Numbered from the stretch's first letter, positions 32,788 through 46,124 are shown. The stretch is 64,000 nucleotides of DNA from Venturia oleaginea (GCA_013176395.1 JABMLP010000012.1:1240001-1304000); one strand, 5' to 3'. Notes: a model not told the origin generated them from the sequence alone. Made by a program: numbers and translations.

Positions 32788-34631
32788 ACGTATTCCACCA
32801 TCGAGTGGGTCAACCCATCGAGCGGGTCAGTTTATGCCAAGACCAGCTGCTCCCTTATCAACACAATATGTCTCAACAACAAAACGCGCAATCATCTAAC
32901 AGAGAAGGCAGAATCCAGATTGCCCTTTCTGCCTACAATATCCACCAGTTCCGAAGCCTCCGGCGCGCTGCTGAGGCGTTTGATATACCTCCTTCAACAT
33001 TAACTAGGCGATATAACGGAATTACGTATCGCCTAGATACTCGCAACGCCCGACACAAGCTCACTACGACTGAAGAGCAGACAATTGTCCAATACATCCT
33101 CGACGAATCGAGGATTCGCACCCCGGCTGTGTGAGGTAGCAGATATGGCGGATAAACTACTGGGTGTACGCGGTGGAGAGCCAGTAGGGAAAAACTGGGC
33201 TGAGAGGTTCATAACGCGCTCAGATAAGCTCAAGATGGCCTTCAATCGAGCTAAGGATAGGCAGAGGACACTACAGGAAGATCCAGAGATTATTGGCGCG
33301 TGGTTCAAGCTCGTTACAGACACCAAGGCAAAGTACGGTATCCACGACGAGGATACGCACAACTTTGACGAGATTGGCTTCCAGATGGGCGTTGTTGGGT
33401 CAATGAAGGTCGTCACAGCTTCTGAAAGACGTACACAGCCTAATTTAATCCAGCCAGGCGATCGCGAGTGGGTTACAGTTATCCAGAGCATCTGCGCCGC
33501 CAGGTATGCGACCCCGCCATTCATTATCTACAAAGGACGCGTTCATATCTCTGCGTGGTATGAGGAGGCAGATATACCACGGAATTGGAAGCTCTCTGTG
33601 TCTGAGAACGGCTGGACAAATAATGCGCTTGGTCTTGAGTGGTTGAAGCACTTTAACGCGTATACAAAGGCGCGGCAGGTGGGGGTATACTGGCTGCTTA
33701 TTTTGGACGGCCATGAGAGCCATCTCAGCCAGGATTTCAAGGACTACTGCCTCGAAAACAAGATTACAACCCTCTGCATGCCATCGCACTCGTCGCATAT
33801 ACTCCAGCCCCTTGACGTGGTCTGCTTCTCGCCGTTGAAGCGCAAGTACTCCCAACGCGTCCGGGACTTGGCACGCCGACGCGTGTACCATATCAGCAAG
33901 GAAGGCTTTCTCCCTGCCTTCAAAGACGCGTTTTTCGACGTGTTTACGAAAGAGAACTGTCAAAAGGCTTTTGAGGCAGTAGGGCTAGTCCCTATCGATG
34001 CGCAGGTGGTGTTGGATCGCCTTGAAGTACGGCTACGAACCCCGCCAGAAACCCATCTCCCAGAAACGCCGTGGCAGTCCAAGACTCCAAGTAATACTTA
34101 TGAATTTGGATCCCAATCCAAGCTCGTAAGCGAGTCTTTTACTCGGTCACCAGTTACTGCGCAGGCAGGCTTTTCCCAGCTTGTTAAGGGCGCTGAATTG
34201 ATGCTACACCAAAACGCTCTGCTTGTTGTGCGTAACCGCGAGCTTGAAGAGCAATTAGCAGTAACAACGAACCGAAAATGGCGCAAAAGGAAGTGGATCC
34301 AGCAAGGTGGTACTATTGAGTATGGGACTGCAGCAGCGCAGGTAGCTGCAGAGGCGTCTATAGCGCCTTAGGGATCAAAGAAGGCTCGTGGTAGTGATGG
34401 TCAAGAAACAGCCCGACCAATTCAACGGCGCTGTAGGAACTGCGGCGCAGCTGGGCATAATGCGCGAACTTGTAAAAAAGATATCAAGATATCTTCTGAA
34501 TCAGATAGCAGCACGACGGACTTAGAATCTATTGTTGATAGCGATTAAATTGAAGAGTCGTAACATAAGTTGGTCGTGCCAAGCCTTTTTGACCCGCTCG
34601 ATGGGTTGACCCGCTCGATGGTGGAATACGT
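32788..34631 (+). mobile_element. Fot/pogo-type DNA transposon, 1844 bp, near full length
   Basis: Bounded by TA (32786-32787 and 34632-34633). The inverted ends begin ACGTATTCCACCATCGAG and contain a repeated CCATCGAG(T/C)GGGTCA module, the same design as in the 737-bp elements but with diverged bases. The length is typical for Fot elements. It is a sister of the family from which the 737-bp copies derive, not their direct parent, judging by the different end module. Confidence 0.92.
32868..34548 (+). pseudogene. Fot/pogo transposase, one frameshift and one stop
   Basis: N-terminal psq-like helix-turn-helix (MSQQQNAQSSNREGRIQIA...FRSLRRAAEAF), CENP-B-type segment (GKNWAERFITRSDKLK), then the DDD domain: HNFDEIGFQMG, LLILDGHESH and HILQPLDVVCFSPLK carry the three acidic residues. 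A C-terminal CCHC knuckle (CRNCGAAGHNARTC) and an acidic tail end at TAA 34546-34548. The frame breaks near 33110 (before RGFAPRLCEVADMADKLL). A TAG at 34369-34371 replaces the CAG found at the same place in the 737-bp copies, cutting off the zinc knuckle. The catalytic part 33085-34371 is one uninterrupted frame. Readthrough or repair would be needed for a full enzyme, so it is probably dead. Confidence 0.9.
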
Positions 34632-34767
34632 TAATTATAACTTTCGAAGTCTAGTTTGGAACTATAAGCTGTCCGGAAACCTGACAACAAGTACAGCTGG
34701 CTCTAGTAGCAATGTTATAGATATTCCTCGACTATGAAATGGGTGCAATTCTCTTAGAAAACCAATC

Positions 34768-36125
34768 TCAGCTAATGAGGTATCGAGAAACACTCGTCCC
34801 ACTTTCCACATCAACTCTCCTCCGATTCTTAGGATATCCCCGCTCGACTCTCCACTTCTCAGCCTCGTTAACAACTCGTTCCAACATACCCTCCCTCCAA
34901 CCACCTTTAACGTCCTTGGCCCAAGCCACCGCACCGCCCAAAGTCCAAGAAAGAAAACCCTCGGCTCTCGCACCATCAGGCGAATCCAAAACACCAACAG
35001 CAATATCAATAACTTCCCCTCTCTCCTCAGTCGACGCAAAGAAGATAACCGCAGAACAATTCTTGCAAAAGAACCGGTGAACATCTGGCGAGGAACGATA
35101 ATACCCCAGTGTCCCCAATCTCTCATCCCCACCATCAACGGCCACAACTAGTTCTTTCTTGCTCTTCGGAAAGGCGCCCTCCATCCCATTAGTAAAATAA
35201 ATGTTTCTGAGTTCCGCGAACGTCCAGTGAAAGATATCAGCACCACCCTGCAACCGACAAGAATCACAAGTATCGAAACTCGCAATCATCTTCCCGTTTT
35301 TGTCATCGATGAACCACGGCAGTTCCTCCTTCTTCTTTCCCAAATAATCACCGCGATAGATCTGCAGATCAACGCCTTTGCAGTGACAGTAGATTGGTAG
35401 AAATTTCTGCTCGGAGCGGGCGTCGTAACCGGTCATTTTCGAAGGATTGGGCCAGTTGAGAGGAACTTCTCTACCATCCGACCTTCTCTCGTATCGTTTG
35501 GCGATGCTGCCGTCGGCGTTGGGATGTTGTAACCATACAGATGCTCCGCCGTCGATGGTATCGCCTACGAAAATGTGTCTTACGAATGTCAGGATTTCGA
35601 AATCCATGTTGATTAAGCAGCCCGTGACGATGCCCAACTCTTCCGGCTTCCGGGGGAAACTGAAGAACACTGGTGTTGAGCACGTTTCGCACGAGCGGAC
35701 GTGTATATCCTCTGAGAATGGATAGATCTTTGAGAAATGGTTAGTTTCATGGGGTTTTTTGCTCTGGACTTTCCAATGTAGATGTGAATTCTGTATTGCC
35801 ATGCTCTTGAGAGGGTCTGGCTATACAAATCTCAAAGGGGAAGATATCATCAGGCCTCCCGCATTCGGAGCCAGGTATCAAATATGAAAAAGAGGAGAGG
35901 AATAACAAATCTTACTTTGAGCGATGAATTCAATACCTCCTCCCTATCACCAGGCCACGGCGCACCACTAGAATAAAGCGCACCGGTCAAATGTCGACAA
36001 CTCATACAATGACAAGTCGCGACCTTGAGCGGGAGTCGAGACTTTACAACATCGGTGGTGAAAACGTGGGCTTTGCAGAGACATTCTGCTGTGAGTCTGA
36101 TGGTAGTTGGAGGGGTGGATGCCAT
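34768..36125 (-). CDS. Protein with two GFA/CENP-V-type zinc domains
   Basis: Two exons, 36125-35916 and 35727-34768, encode 389 aa; the 188-bp intron joins SSLK to IYPFSED. GFA domains bind zinc through C-x-C, C-x-C-x-x-C and C-x-x-C groups, and some members help glutathione react with formaldehyde. Domain 1 (about 10-150) has ECLCKA, CHCMSCRH and CETC. Domain 2 (about 180-330) has YCHCKG, TCDSCR and CKNC; the middle group reads T-C-D-S-C, lacking one Cys of the standard pattern, so one zinc site may be weaker. The start MASTPPTTI lies directly before the first beta strand. The double-domain architecture is common in filamentous fungi; the substrate is unknown, and the formaldehyde name should not be taken literally. 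Confidence 0.82.
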
Positions 36126-36608
36126 CGTGTTGACGGGCTGGATATTCGTTGATTTTGTTTGGTTTGTTGATTTTGTTGATATTGTTGTTGAATGATGGAT
36201 GAATTGAGGAATGGGGAAGGTAATGGAAGTCACCAGGTAGAGCGACATACAGATGTGTTTGACCATGGTGGTACGATGGAGGGGCAGATAAGGCTTCAGC
36301 ATGACACGAGGGCGAGCATGATACGATGCATAGAAATGCTTTGATTGGTAGATTTTGCACGTCATCAGGCGTACGAGGCTGCAAGGAGTGACTGAACAAC
36401 AACTGGGAAAAGATTCTTAATAGGTACTTAAATCGATTAGCAAAAGAAGGAGTTTGGTCTATCCAGTATTGCTACAACTTGAATTCTTTACACAGTTATC
36501 ATTCGTGAAAAAAATCATAATACATCCCGGGGTATTTAAAAAGAAAAAAAGGAGCGACTCCACCAACTCACCACTCTGGGCCTTTTCAACCCTGCACCGT
36601 AAACCAAT
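36126..36608. other. Intergenic between GFA gene and sugar porter
   Basis: About 480 bp: 5' flank of the GFA gene and 3' flank of the sugar porter. It contains a GTTGATTTTG / GTTGATATTG short repeat near 36150-36190. No gene is supported. Confidence 0.4.
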
Positions 36609-38899
36609 CTAAATATCACGGTCTTGGTGTTCGGCCCTGGAGATGAGTGGTGGAGGCTTCACGGTGTTCTTCCTCCTCAAGACGTGTCGCTTGAAGAAGT
36701 ATGGGATCGACTGTGTGATTTCATAGCCAATGTACGACTTGGTCGGGACCATGAAGACCTCTGTGATAGGTGTTAATAAATGGAGAGTAGTAATGTGCGT
36801 GACATTGGGTAGGACTTACGATCGATTTCCTCCAAGGTGAGTTGTTTGGTTTCTCTGACGAAACAGAAGATCATGAACCAAGCCATTAAATTGAGACCAG
36901 CGTAGAAGCCGACTAGACACGAATTAGTAGGACGTCTTCTGAAGATTATTTGAATCAACTTACATGCTCCTGTTGGTGTCATCACCGTCTTCATGCGAGG
37001 GAATGTCAAACTGAGGATACCGGCTGAAATGGAACTTGTTAGCAAGATTTTCAATTTGTCCGTAGCAGAAGGATGCTCACCGAAGGTATTGTTGATGCAC
37101 ACAGCCCAAGCCATACCCTGCTCACGCTGGATCGTTGGGAAGACTTCGGCGGAGTATTGGAAAGCTACAGGGCCCTCTCCCAAGGAGTAACAGATGGTAA
37201 AGAGGTACACGAATCTGAGGCTCCGTTAGTATTGTGCGATTTGATCGTTGTAGAAGAGGAACTTACAGAACGACCGGTCCGATTTTGGCGGCCTTGCCGA
37301 CATCTGGATTGTCCTGGTTGAGAAGGGACAGACCGGCGGCGAGTAGGAAAATACACATTCCAGGGAAAGTGGCCAATGTCAGGGTCCTGCGTCCTTTGGT
37401 GTCGATCATGAATACAGTGGGTATGGTTGCTACGACTTGGATGGCACCGTAACCAAGCGAGGCGTATAGCGCCTGTGTGGCTGTGTATCCAACTTCTTCA
37501 AAGATAGAGGAGCTGTAGAAAGAAATAACTGTGTATTGTTAGACGAGTCGGGACGGTGCGGAACGAATTCGCTTACTGTTGATACCACACATCTGCTGTG
37601 CAAGCATTACAGTGGAAGCCCCATAGTTAGCACGTCGGATTCTAGGAACAGCAAAGCAGTCCCACAGGCGTGTGAAATACCCGGAACCACCTGCTACAGC
37701 CTTCTCCTCCTCGAATATCACGCAGGAGTAGTAGTAGTCTCGTGCGGCAATGATAGGATGGGCACGCAGGCGTGACATGGATCGGAAAGCTTTGGCGTGG
37801 TTGCCCTTCTTCATAAGCCAGCGAGGAGACTCGGGACAGAAAAAGATGCCAGCGGCAAGAATGAAGGATGGGATGAAAGCGGAACCAAGTTGAAGCCGCC
37901 ATGCAATGCGACCAGTATCCTTGACAATGACATTGGCGCAGAAACCTAGGAAGATACCTACAGAATTGATCAGTATGAGCGCGGAAGTCAAGGTGCACAA
38001 CATACCTGCAACCACCCAGAGCTGCCAAAACATGACCAAAGCCCCACGAATGCGAGCTGGTGCCATTTCTGCGGAGTAAATTGGAACTGTGGCATTCTTT
38101 GCACCAATTCCAATGCCCATGATGAAACGAGCGGCGAAGAGTCCTTGCCACGATTTGGCGAACCCAGAACCAATAGGCGTGGCTGTGAGACAGAGAGCAG
38201 TGATGAAAATCTCTCCTCTTCTGCCAAGATATTTGTTCATGGGATCCACGATGAAAGCACCACTATCTAATGTTAGCTGTCAACTGCAAAGTCGCCGAAA
38301 ACAAGGTTACTTACATGAGACCGGCAGTCAAAAAGATAATGGAGTTGATTAGGCCCACTATCCATTCATCATGCCCTTTGCCGTGGATGCCGAATTCTTG
38401 GGGGAATGACAGGTTGGCGCCGTTGGAACCAGTTTGATCCCATCCTTGAGTTGCAGCACCTACAGCGCAAAGACTGATGGAATACCAGAGCATCCAAGGC
38501 CCATTCCATTTGTGATCTCTTTCGTACGCAAGCACGCGCTTCTCTTCGTCGCTCAATGAATCCACATTCTGACCCCAATTGTCAGGATCTCTGGCGACAA
38601 GAGCAGCTCGACCAAACAGCTCAGCGTGTTCACTGAGATCATGGGATGCGGCGAATCGACGCGCGTCCTCAACAGTGTGCTCGACTGATTTCCTCTATGG
38701 ATGGGTTAGCAGAAGCCAATGTTGTTCAAGCAATGCAAAGAAGGCTTACCGTCAGAGGATTCTCCACAATATTCAAGGCGACAGATTCGCGGCGACGCCC
38801 CAAGCTACCAACCTCATCGTGCAAATCGCTCGAAGATGTGTCGGCAGCTCCGAGCACTTTCTCATTGTGAGCGTGCGATGTTTCGGTTCCCTTCTCCAT
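36609..38899 (-). CDS. Sugar porter family transporter (polyol/inositol-like)
   Basis: Nine exons (38899-38750, 38694-38315, 38262-38006, 37957-37577, 37528-37267, 37214-37081, 37023-36964, 36912-36820, 36760-36609) encode 622 aa, all in frame. The long N-terminus (about 150 aa) has [15 protein letters not shown] and leads into 12 predicted helices. Sugar porter signatures are [59 protein letters not shown] and DTKGRRTL, and the cytoplasmic end has [13 protein letters not shown]. These transporters move hexoses, polyols or inositol with protons across the plasma membrane; the long N-terminus puts this one with the polyol/inositol-like fungal group, which is a tentative assignment. The many introns contrast with the two-intron alpha-glucoside porter at 46.6 kb, so the two are not recent paralogues. 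Confidence 0.87.
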
Positions 38900-39905
38900 G
38901 ATTGCTGGTGTAAAAGTGGGCAATTGAATCGAGCGGGACAGAGGGTGATTTATCTGGGAAGTAAGGAGCTCTAAGGTCTTGGTCGACCGGGATCGCGTGC
39001 GTCTTATCACCTGTAATCCCTGGTACGTCTTGGTACTCGGTATAGAAACGCACGCACACCACTTTTCGGGGTCTCCGCGTTTCCCAGGGAAAGCTCCAGC
39101 TGTGGGGTATGAAGATCCACCATGATGTACATGATGACAGGACGCCGGTGTGCATCCCGTTGTCCTCCGCGTGCTCTCAATGGGCGTCTTGACAGGTCGA
39201 ACTCTATTAGCTCTTGTTCGATACCTGTTCCTCAGCCGCAGCGAAGAAGAGATAGAGTTAGAGAGCGTTATTAACTTATCTTAGCCTGATTAATCCCGCA
39301 ATGCTCTGTTGGTGGCTGAGTGAGGAATGGTAGGAATCTCGTACTCGAGAGGCATCAAAAATCGCTATATTAACTGGCCTACTACTGGCTCGTGGTACAG
39401 ACTGGGTTCTGGGGTACCTTGCAAAGAAAGGTTCGTGATGATCTAATACCATTCGGGACCAATCTTACTAGGGCGATCTGATGTTTCAGCATTTCTTTCT
39501 CATTTCAGATCACGGTTTTCGAGTCTTAAGCATCCGTCAGGCCAATCGGTCAAGAATGCGACGCGAGTGGTGTCCTCGTGCAGTTCAAGAGCTATGGATT
39601 CTGGCGGCGGCCACTCTTCCTTCGGTACTGGTGAATGGCGATACTTGCCGTATGTAGCTGCTGACTTGTCCATCCTTGTTAGTGCATGCGTTGTGGACAA
39701 TCTTTACTGTTCAACACTTCCCCAGCTGGGGTTGACAATACTTCCCCAGATCCAAAATCCCACTTTTGTCGAGAGATATCACTCGATATTGCAAAGATGG
39801 TCTGTCCCATGACTGCCAGTCCGAGCTCCCAGCCTGCCTTCTCTGGGATCCGGGAGCAGGCGCTTTCCACGCTGATTCGTTCATCTAAATTAATCCAAGT
39901 TCTCG
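38900..39905. other. Intergenic upstream of sugar porter
   Basis: About 1 kb with short overlapping frames on both strands around 39500-39960; none shows a motif or proper start. Confidence 0.35.
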
Positions 39906-39906
39906 A

Positions 39907-40248
39907 TTGATAGAAATCCATCATGCTTCTTGTGCTTATCGACCAGGCTTTCTGTTCCATCTACCAGGCTTCTTGTTCTATCGGCCAGACTGCTTTAAAT
40001 ATTCTATCGGCCAGACTTCTCCTTCTATCGGCCAGACCTCGCCTTCTATCGGTCAGACTGCTCATTCTATCGGCCAGACTTCGTCTTCTATCGGCCAGAC
40101 TTCGTCTTCTATCGGCCAGACTTCGTCTTCTATCGGCCAGACTACTCCCTCTAGCGCCACCGGGGCGAACCCGCCTTGCTCTCGCTTCAACAACTGCCCA
40201 AACGGCCCTTTAGCCTCTCGGCGCGCAGTGAGCTTGCAGTGTACATGA
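39907..40248 (+). pseudogene. Ser/Thr-rich heptad-repeat ORF (SIGQTSS), probably a relic
   Basis: The 113-aa frame contains seven SIGQT(S/A/T) heptads followed by TPSSATGANPPCSRFNNCPN. Ser/Thr-rich repeats like this occur in secreted or wall proteins of fungi. The reading frame through the first three repeat units differs from that of the later seven because unit 3 is 26 bp instead of 21, so an earlier longer gene has probably been broken. No signal peptide or upstream exon could be identified. Confidence 0.35.
39938..40152 (+). repeat. 21-bp minisatellite, ten units
   Basis: Units start at 39938, 39959, 39980, 40006, 40027, 40048, 40069, 40090, 40111 and 40132, with consensus ATCGGCCAGACTTCGTCTTCT. 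The period is 21 bp except the third unit (26 bp). The last three full units are almost identical. Period divisible by three suggests a coding origin. Confidence 0.9.
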
Positions 40249-41984
40249 GCCTAACCAGGAGAGCCTTCAAAGCTCTTGAAGTCGACCAGTCTTTTCAAGC
40301 ACTTGATATCTCTTACCGCTTTCACATGCTCGCAAGGAACGCCGCTGATTCTAGTCTTTTCTATGGCTGTACCCCAACCACCTCCACGTCTCGGACTCCG
40401 CACTCTCTCCCCGGAGATCATACGTCAGCCGTTTGCAATTCTATTGGTCTTTGGGATGTGGAGGTGGAACGAATTCCGGTGCATGCGGATGACAGGGTCG
40501 GATAAAGATAGAGGCGTCTTTTGCGCTTAAAGTCTTAAAGATGAACTGTTTGCGAAGCTGCTGGTCTCGTGAGCCCTAATGATGATGGGATAGAGATCCG
40601 GTAGGCTGAGTTTATTCTTCTGCGCAATTAATCACATCAATTATATTCTCTGCCAGATCAGAGTCGACTCTTGGTTCGACAAGTCCACGCATTACAAACG
40701 ATGAACACCACGGATGTTTGCCGTCCGTTTCTCTCCATGTTCTCGACGACAATGGTAAGGCATACGTAAAATCCGCAACTAGAGGCCCCACAAAAAAGAG
40801 CTGGACATAACGGAGCATTCCCAATTTCAGCAACACACCCAGAGAAACCCAAGAATCCCTGTGAGATGCAGAAAAGACCTGCGAATTAAAATGCATGGCT
40901 GCAGAAAAACAACATGACAATATCGCGCCGCAACAGCAAGGAATATTGGCAGCTCGGAAGCAAAAATCCTTAATTGCTTTTGTTATCGGTGCCCAAGCAA
41001 GGACAATTTGCTGCAACTGTCGCGCGGGCAATAAAAACTTTCACCGAATCGCAATCCGCCTCTATTTTGAGATGTCACCTGCGAAAGAAGCTGAACAGGA
41101 ATCAGCCGCTGAGTTATTACCAGCAAATTGGAAGAAACTGCCTCGCAACTTCAACTTCAAAACCTTTAATGTCTAGCCAGTTTCTCTGATTCCTACCTTG
41201 TTGCCACCACGGACCGGTGTTTCCTCCCGGTTCATTTCCGTCTTCAACCGAGTGAGATTGTCTTCTCCTTGCTTTTCGCAGTGAATCCCAAGGACAAGCC
41301 TCAAATCTGGTCGACTAAGAAGCCGATTTGAAGGCATAATGAAGGCCGATATTGTCGCCCCAGACTGGACAGTTTACGATAAAAAGCAATTTGGTCGTGT
41401 AAAACGCATGGCACCCTGATTCTGAACTTGAAATGGGCAGCTGCACGACAACAAGACTGAAGTAGTTGAAATGTTTCCACCGTAGTCACAGCAGCACAGC
41501 GCATGCGACCAGGGTGTTCGGAAAAGCACCCGGCCAATCAGCAACAGTCTTTCGATGTACGACGCCCCAACGGGTGATTATATCCTTCGAGGAGGCAGTC
41601 TCAAGACAATCATGCCATACCACGAGAACCACCCAAGGTAGGCGGAGAAGCTGTCAATGTCGCTCCTTCCAACATGAGCTCCTCGAAGGGAGAGGTGCAG
41701 ACATCGGATGTCTTTCAGCATATGAAGCCTACGCAGTCGGCCGTCACCGTCAAGGTTCAAAACTTCCACTCCCGTTGCTGGGATGGCAGTCAAGAGGGCG
41801 TACGTCAGGTAGTCTGAGTGTGGAAGAACTTCAGATTGTGGCATTCGGCGTCAGGTGAGGACTCTGGGGTTCGCAAGTTGGGACGAAGACTCCATCCAGC
41901 CAAAGAGGCTGGCGAGGATTCGATTGGCCCCTGCGGGATTGGCTGCCAGTGTTGTATTGAGGATATCTTGCTGGACTTGAATTA
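40249..41984. other. Intergenic with unassigned open frames
   Basis: The minus-strand frame 40612-41031 (139 aa; includes SLGVLLKLGMLRYVQLFFVG) and the frame 41578-41844 (88 aa; VLNLDGDGRLRRLHMLKDIR) look somewhat protein-like but are not recognised. Either could be the 3' exon of a decayed gene. Nothing else was identified. Confidence 0.25.
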
Positions 41985-43616
41985 TCAAAGCTGTGCTGGA
42001 TCCAAGACAGACAGTCTTCTCGCGATCTCATTTCGTTGCACATGATGATTGACATTTGGCGGAAACCACTGTTGAGGCTGCTCGATCTGCTCGGCAGCGG
42101 GCAGTTGTTCTGGCGCTGGCTCGGGAATCATCGACCAGGTAACCTGCATCCAGGGATCCTCTCCCCCAAGCAATGGACTCGCTGAGGCAACGGTCGTAGC
42201 GGGACTGCCTGCTATCGTTGGGAACATACCTTGCAGCGTTTCAAGCTTGCTTCTGAGGATTCCACGTCTTGTCTGATCCAATGTCGGAAAGGTGAACACA
42301 AATTCGAGCAGAAAAATAAAGTCGTCGGCTCTCAATGCAGTCTCTTCAAGGTTACCTGCAGGAATGTTGATTAGAACATCAGCAATGGTGTCTGTGATCT
42401 CAAACAACTTTTGAACAATGCCGCTGCCATGGATCTCAATTGCTTCCCGAGACATGCTGGTGACTTGCAAACGAAGCTGTTGCGAGAGCCGAACGGGGAA
42501 CAGCAAGGACAGGCATCCTTTGGATGACTTTGATGAGAGGAGAGTCTTTGACATGGCCATTCGCCAGACCAATGTCCTTAGCCATTGTCTTGTAATGACC
42601 AAGTCAGCTCTTTGCATGGAACTCAATGCAGCGAGCTGGTGGAGGTCGCTTTCATCCTGGTTGTCAAGCTCTTGATGTTTGCTCTCTATCCAGGCCGGTG
42701 TCACGGTCGATGTTTCGTTACTACCGAGCCAATTTTGCAAGAATTCCGTGTCGAGGAGACGGAATAGCTTGATGATCTGATTGAAGCCTTCCTGCACACG
42801 CAACGGAATGGTCGGATCATCGTCCGGTAAAGCTGAAAGTGGAGGCATAACGGCGGGCCGATAGTCCAGGATGGAGAGAAAGCGTTCATGTACATAAATC
42901 TGCCAATAAAGTCGTTGTCGTCGAGCTTTTTCCGTCGGAGTGATTGGTTCGTCGGGCAAAGGCGCGTCGATTCGCAGAAGCTGAACCAGAGTGACAGCAT
43001 CTCTCATGTAGTAGAATGCTGTATCCGAATCTCTCATGGTCATGAGACAGTTGTGAAGGAAAACGGCTGTCATGGTTTTTGGAACGGTCGAATGGAACTT
43101 GATGGCGATGAGACCTCGAGCCTCAATTGCTCTCACAACAAGATGCTCGATCATTCTCGTAACGTGCTCAGTTCGTTTGTCTCCAGTGCAGGTGAGATTC
43201 AACGTGACAGCTCCAAAGGCCAGTACGAAGGCTCTGGCTTCGGCATCGTGGGCCATGTTTTGGACGTGTTCCCGGACCTCTGCCTCTGGAACGATAGGCT
43301 GTGGTGGATATACCGATGACATATAATCTGGTAAAAGGCCGAGAAAGAAAGACGCGTCGTATTCTGGTATTTCTGGCTGCGATTCACTGGTCGGAAGCAA
43401 TGGCGCGTCTCCAAGCTTGCTAAGACCAGCGGTTTTCTGCTTGTACTCGGTGATGACACGGCCTCGTCGACCTTGGGATCTCTTTTTTCCAGTTGCGGGG
43501 GTATACACGCAGCGCAAATCGAGATGATTACATTGTTGACATCGGAGCTGGCCGTTACATTTCACCTTTCGGAGCTTGCAGGCGTCGCAAGCGCGAGAGA
43601 TACGCTGGCGATCCAT
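41985..43616 (-). CDS. Zn2Cys6 transcription factor of the alpha-glucoside cluster
   Basis: One open frame of 543 aa. Residues about 10-36 form a binuclear zinc cluster, CDACKLRKVKC then NGQLRCQQCNHLDLRC (spacing C-x2-C-x6-C-x5-C-x2-C-x6-C). A basic linker (GKKRSQGRRGR) follows, then a fungal-specific middle region (YMSSVYPPQPIVPEAEVREH, AFVLAFGAVTLNLTC, RRQRLYWQIYVHERF) of the type in MAL/AmyR-like activators. The C-terminus is rich in Pro and Gln (EPAPEQLPAAEQIEQPQQW) and could be the activation region. Its neighbours are a GH13 alpha-glucosidase and an alpha-glucoside porter, so it is probably their pathway-specific regulator, acting in the nucleus. It would be expected to bind CGG-type half sites, and such sites lie in the divergent promoter. 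The regulator role is inferred from context. Confidence 0.85.
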   Translation of the reverse strand: MDRQRISRACDACKLRKVKCNGQLRCQQCNHLDLRCVYTPATGKKRSQGRRGRVITEYKQKTAGLSKLGDAPLLPTSESQPEIPEYDASFFLGLLPDYMSSVYPPQPIVPEAEVREHVQNMAHDAEARAFVLAFGAVTLNLTCTGDKRTEHVTRMIEHLVVRAIEARGLIAIKFHSTVPKTMTAVFLHNCLMTMRDSDTAFYYMRDAVTLVQLLRIDAPLPDEPITPTEKARRQRLYWQIYVHERFLSILDYRPAVMPPLSALPDDDPTIPLRVQEGFNQIIKLFRLLDTEFLQNWLGSNETSTVTPAWIESKHQELDNQDESDLHQLAALSSMQRADLVITRQWLRTLVWRMAMSKTLLSSKSSKGCLSLLFPVRLSQQLRLQVTSMSREAIEIHGSGIVQKLFEITDTIADVLINIPAGNLEETALRADDFIFLLEFVFTFPTLDQTRRGILRSKLETLQGMFPTIAGSPATTVASASPLLGGEDPWMQVTWSMIPEPAPEQLPAAEQIEQPQQWFPPNVNHHVQRNEIARRLSVLDPAQL

Positions 43617-44041
43617 TGGTGACAGGTGGGGTAGAATGGTGTAGGGAGAGAGTCAAGAAGGCCGACTTATTGCTTGATTAATGATTGAGGTCTTGAAGAT
43701 GGAGCTTTTGCCAGGTGCGGAGGCGATGGAGCAATACCCCTCCCAGGAACCTAGATGACTGAGAGGGGGACGCTAGCTAGGATTGTAGAAGTATTTAGCT
43801 GCGTCTGCGGCGCTCTCGGATTCCATACACTGACTCGAAATCCCATCACATCCCAGTGAGGTTGTCTACGTATCTATGTCCTCTGGCTACAGCAACGTTT
43901 GGCGGTATTGCAGACTTCCAGAACCCCATACTCGGCCATTGATTCAAATTGGACTATATCATTCGCAACCGCCAGCATCACATGCATGTCTAACATGCAC
44001 TACTGTATAGCCTTTTCACCGAACCACCATCGCGGGCCAGA
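43617..44041. other. Intergenic between regulator and alpha-glucosidase
   Basis: 5' flank of the regulator and 3' flank of the alpha-glucosidase (both minus strand). No copy of the GTCGNNCCGAC motif was found here. Confidence 0.4.
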
Positions 44042-45988
<1,947 letters not shown>

Positions 45989-46124
45989 CTAGGAGCAGCC
46001 TTATGTTGGCGGGCGATCAGAATCTAAATAAGGATACTTGCCTGTACATGGTATTCTTTACTGCTTTACCATGTAAACATGGAGATGTTGCGGGGGAGGG
46101 GCAACCAAACACGATTTGCTCAAT

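Noticed and set aside
39938..40152. Regular repeat that might suggest a CRISPR-like array
   Set aside because: Units are adjacent with no spacers, the period is a multiple of three, and the host is a eukaryote. It is a coding-type minisatellite.
41301..41844. Minus-strand frames of 78-88 aa as leucine-rich repeat or enzyme fragments
   Set aside because: Only a few Leu-rich words; no repeating pattern, start or intron structure.
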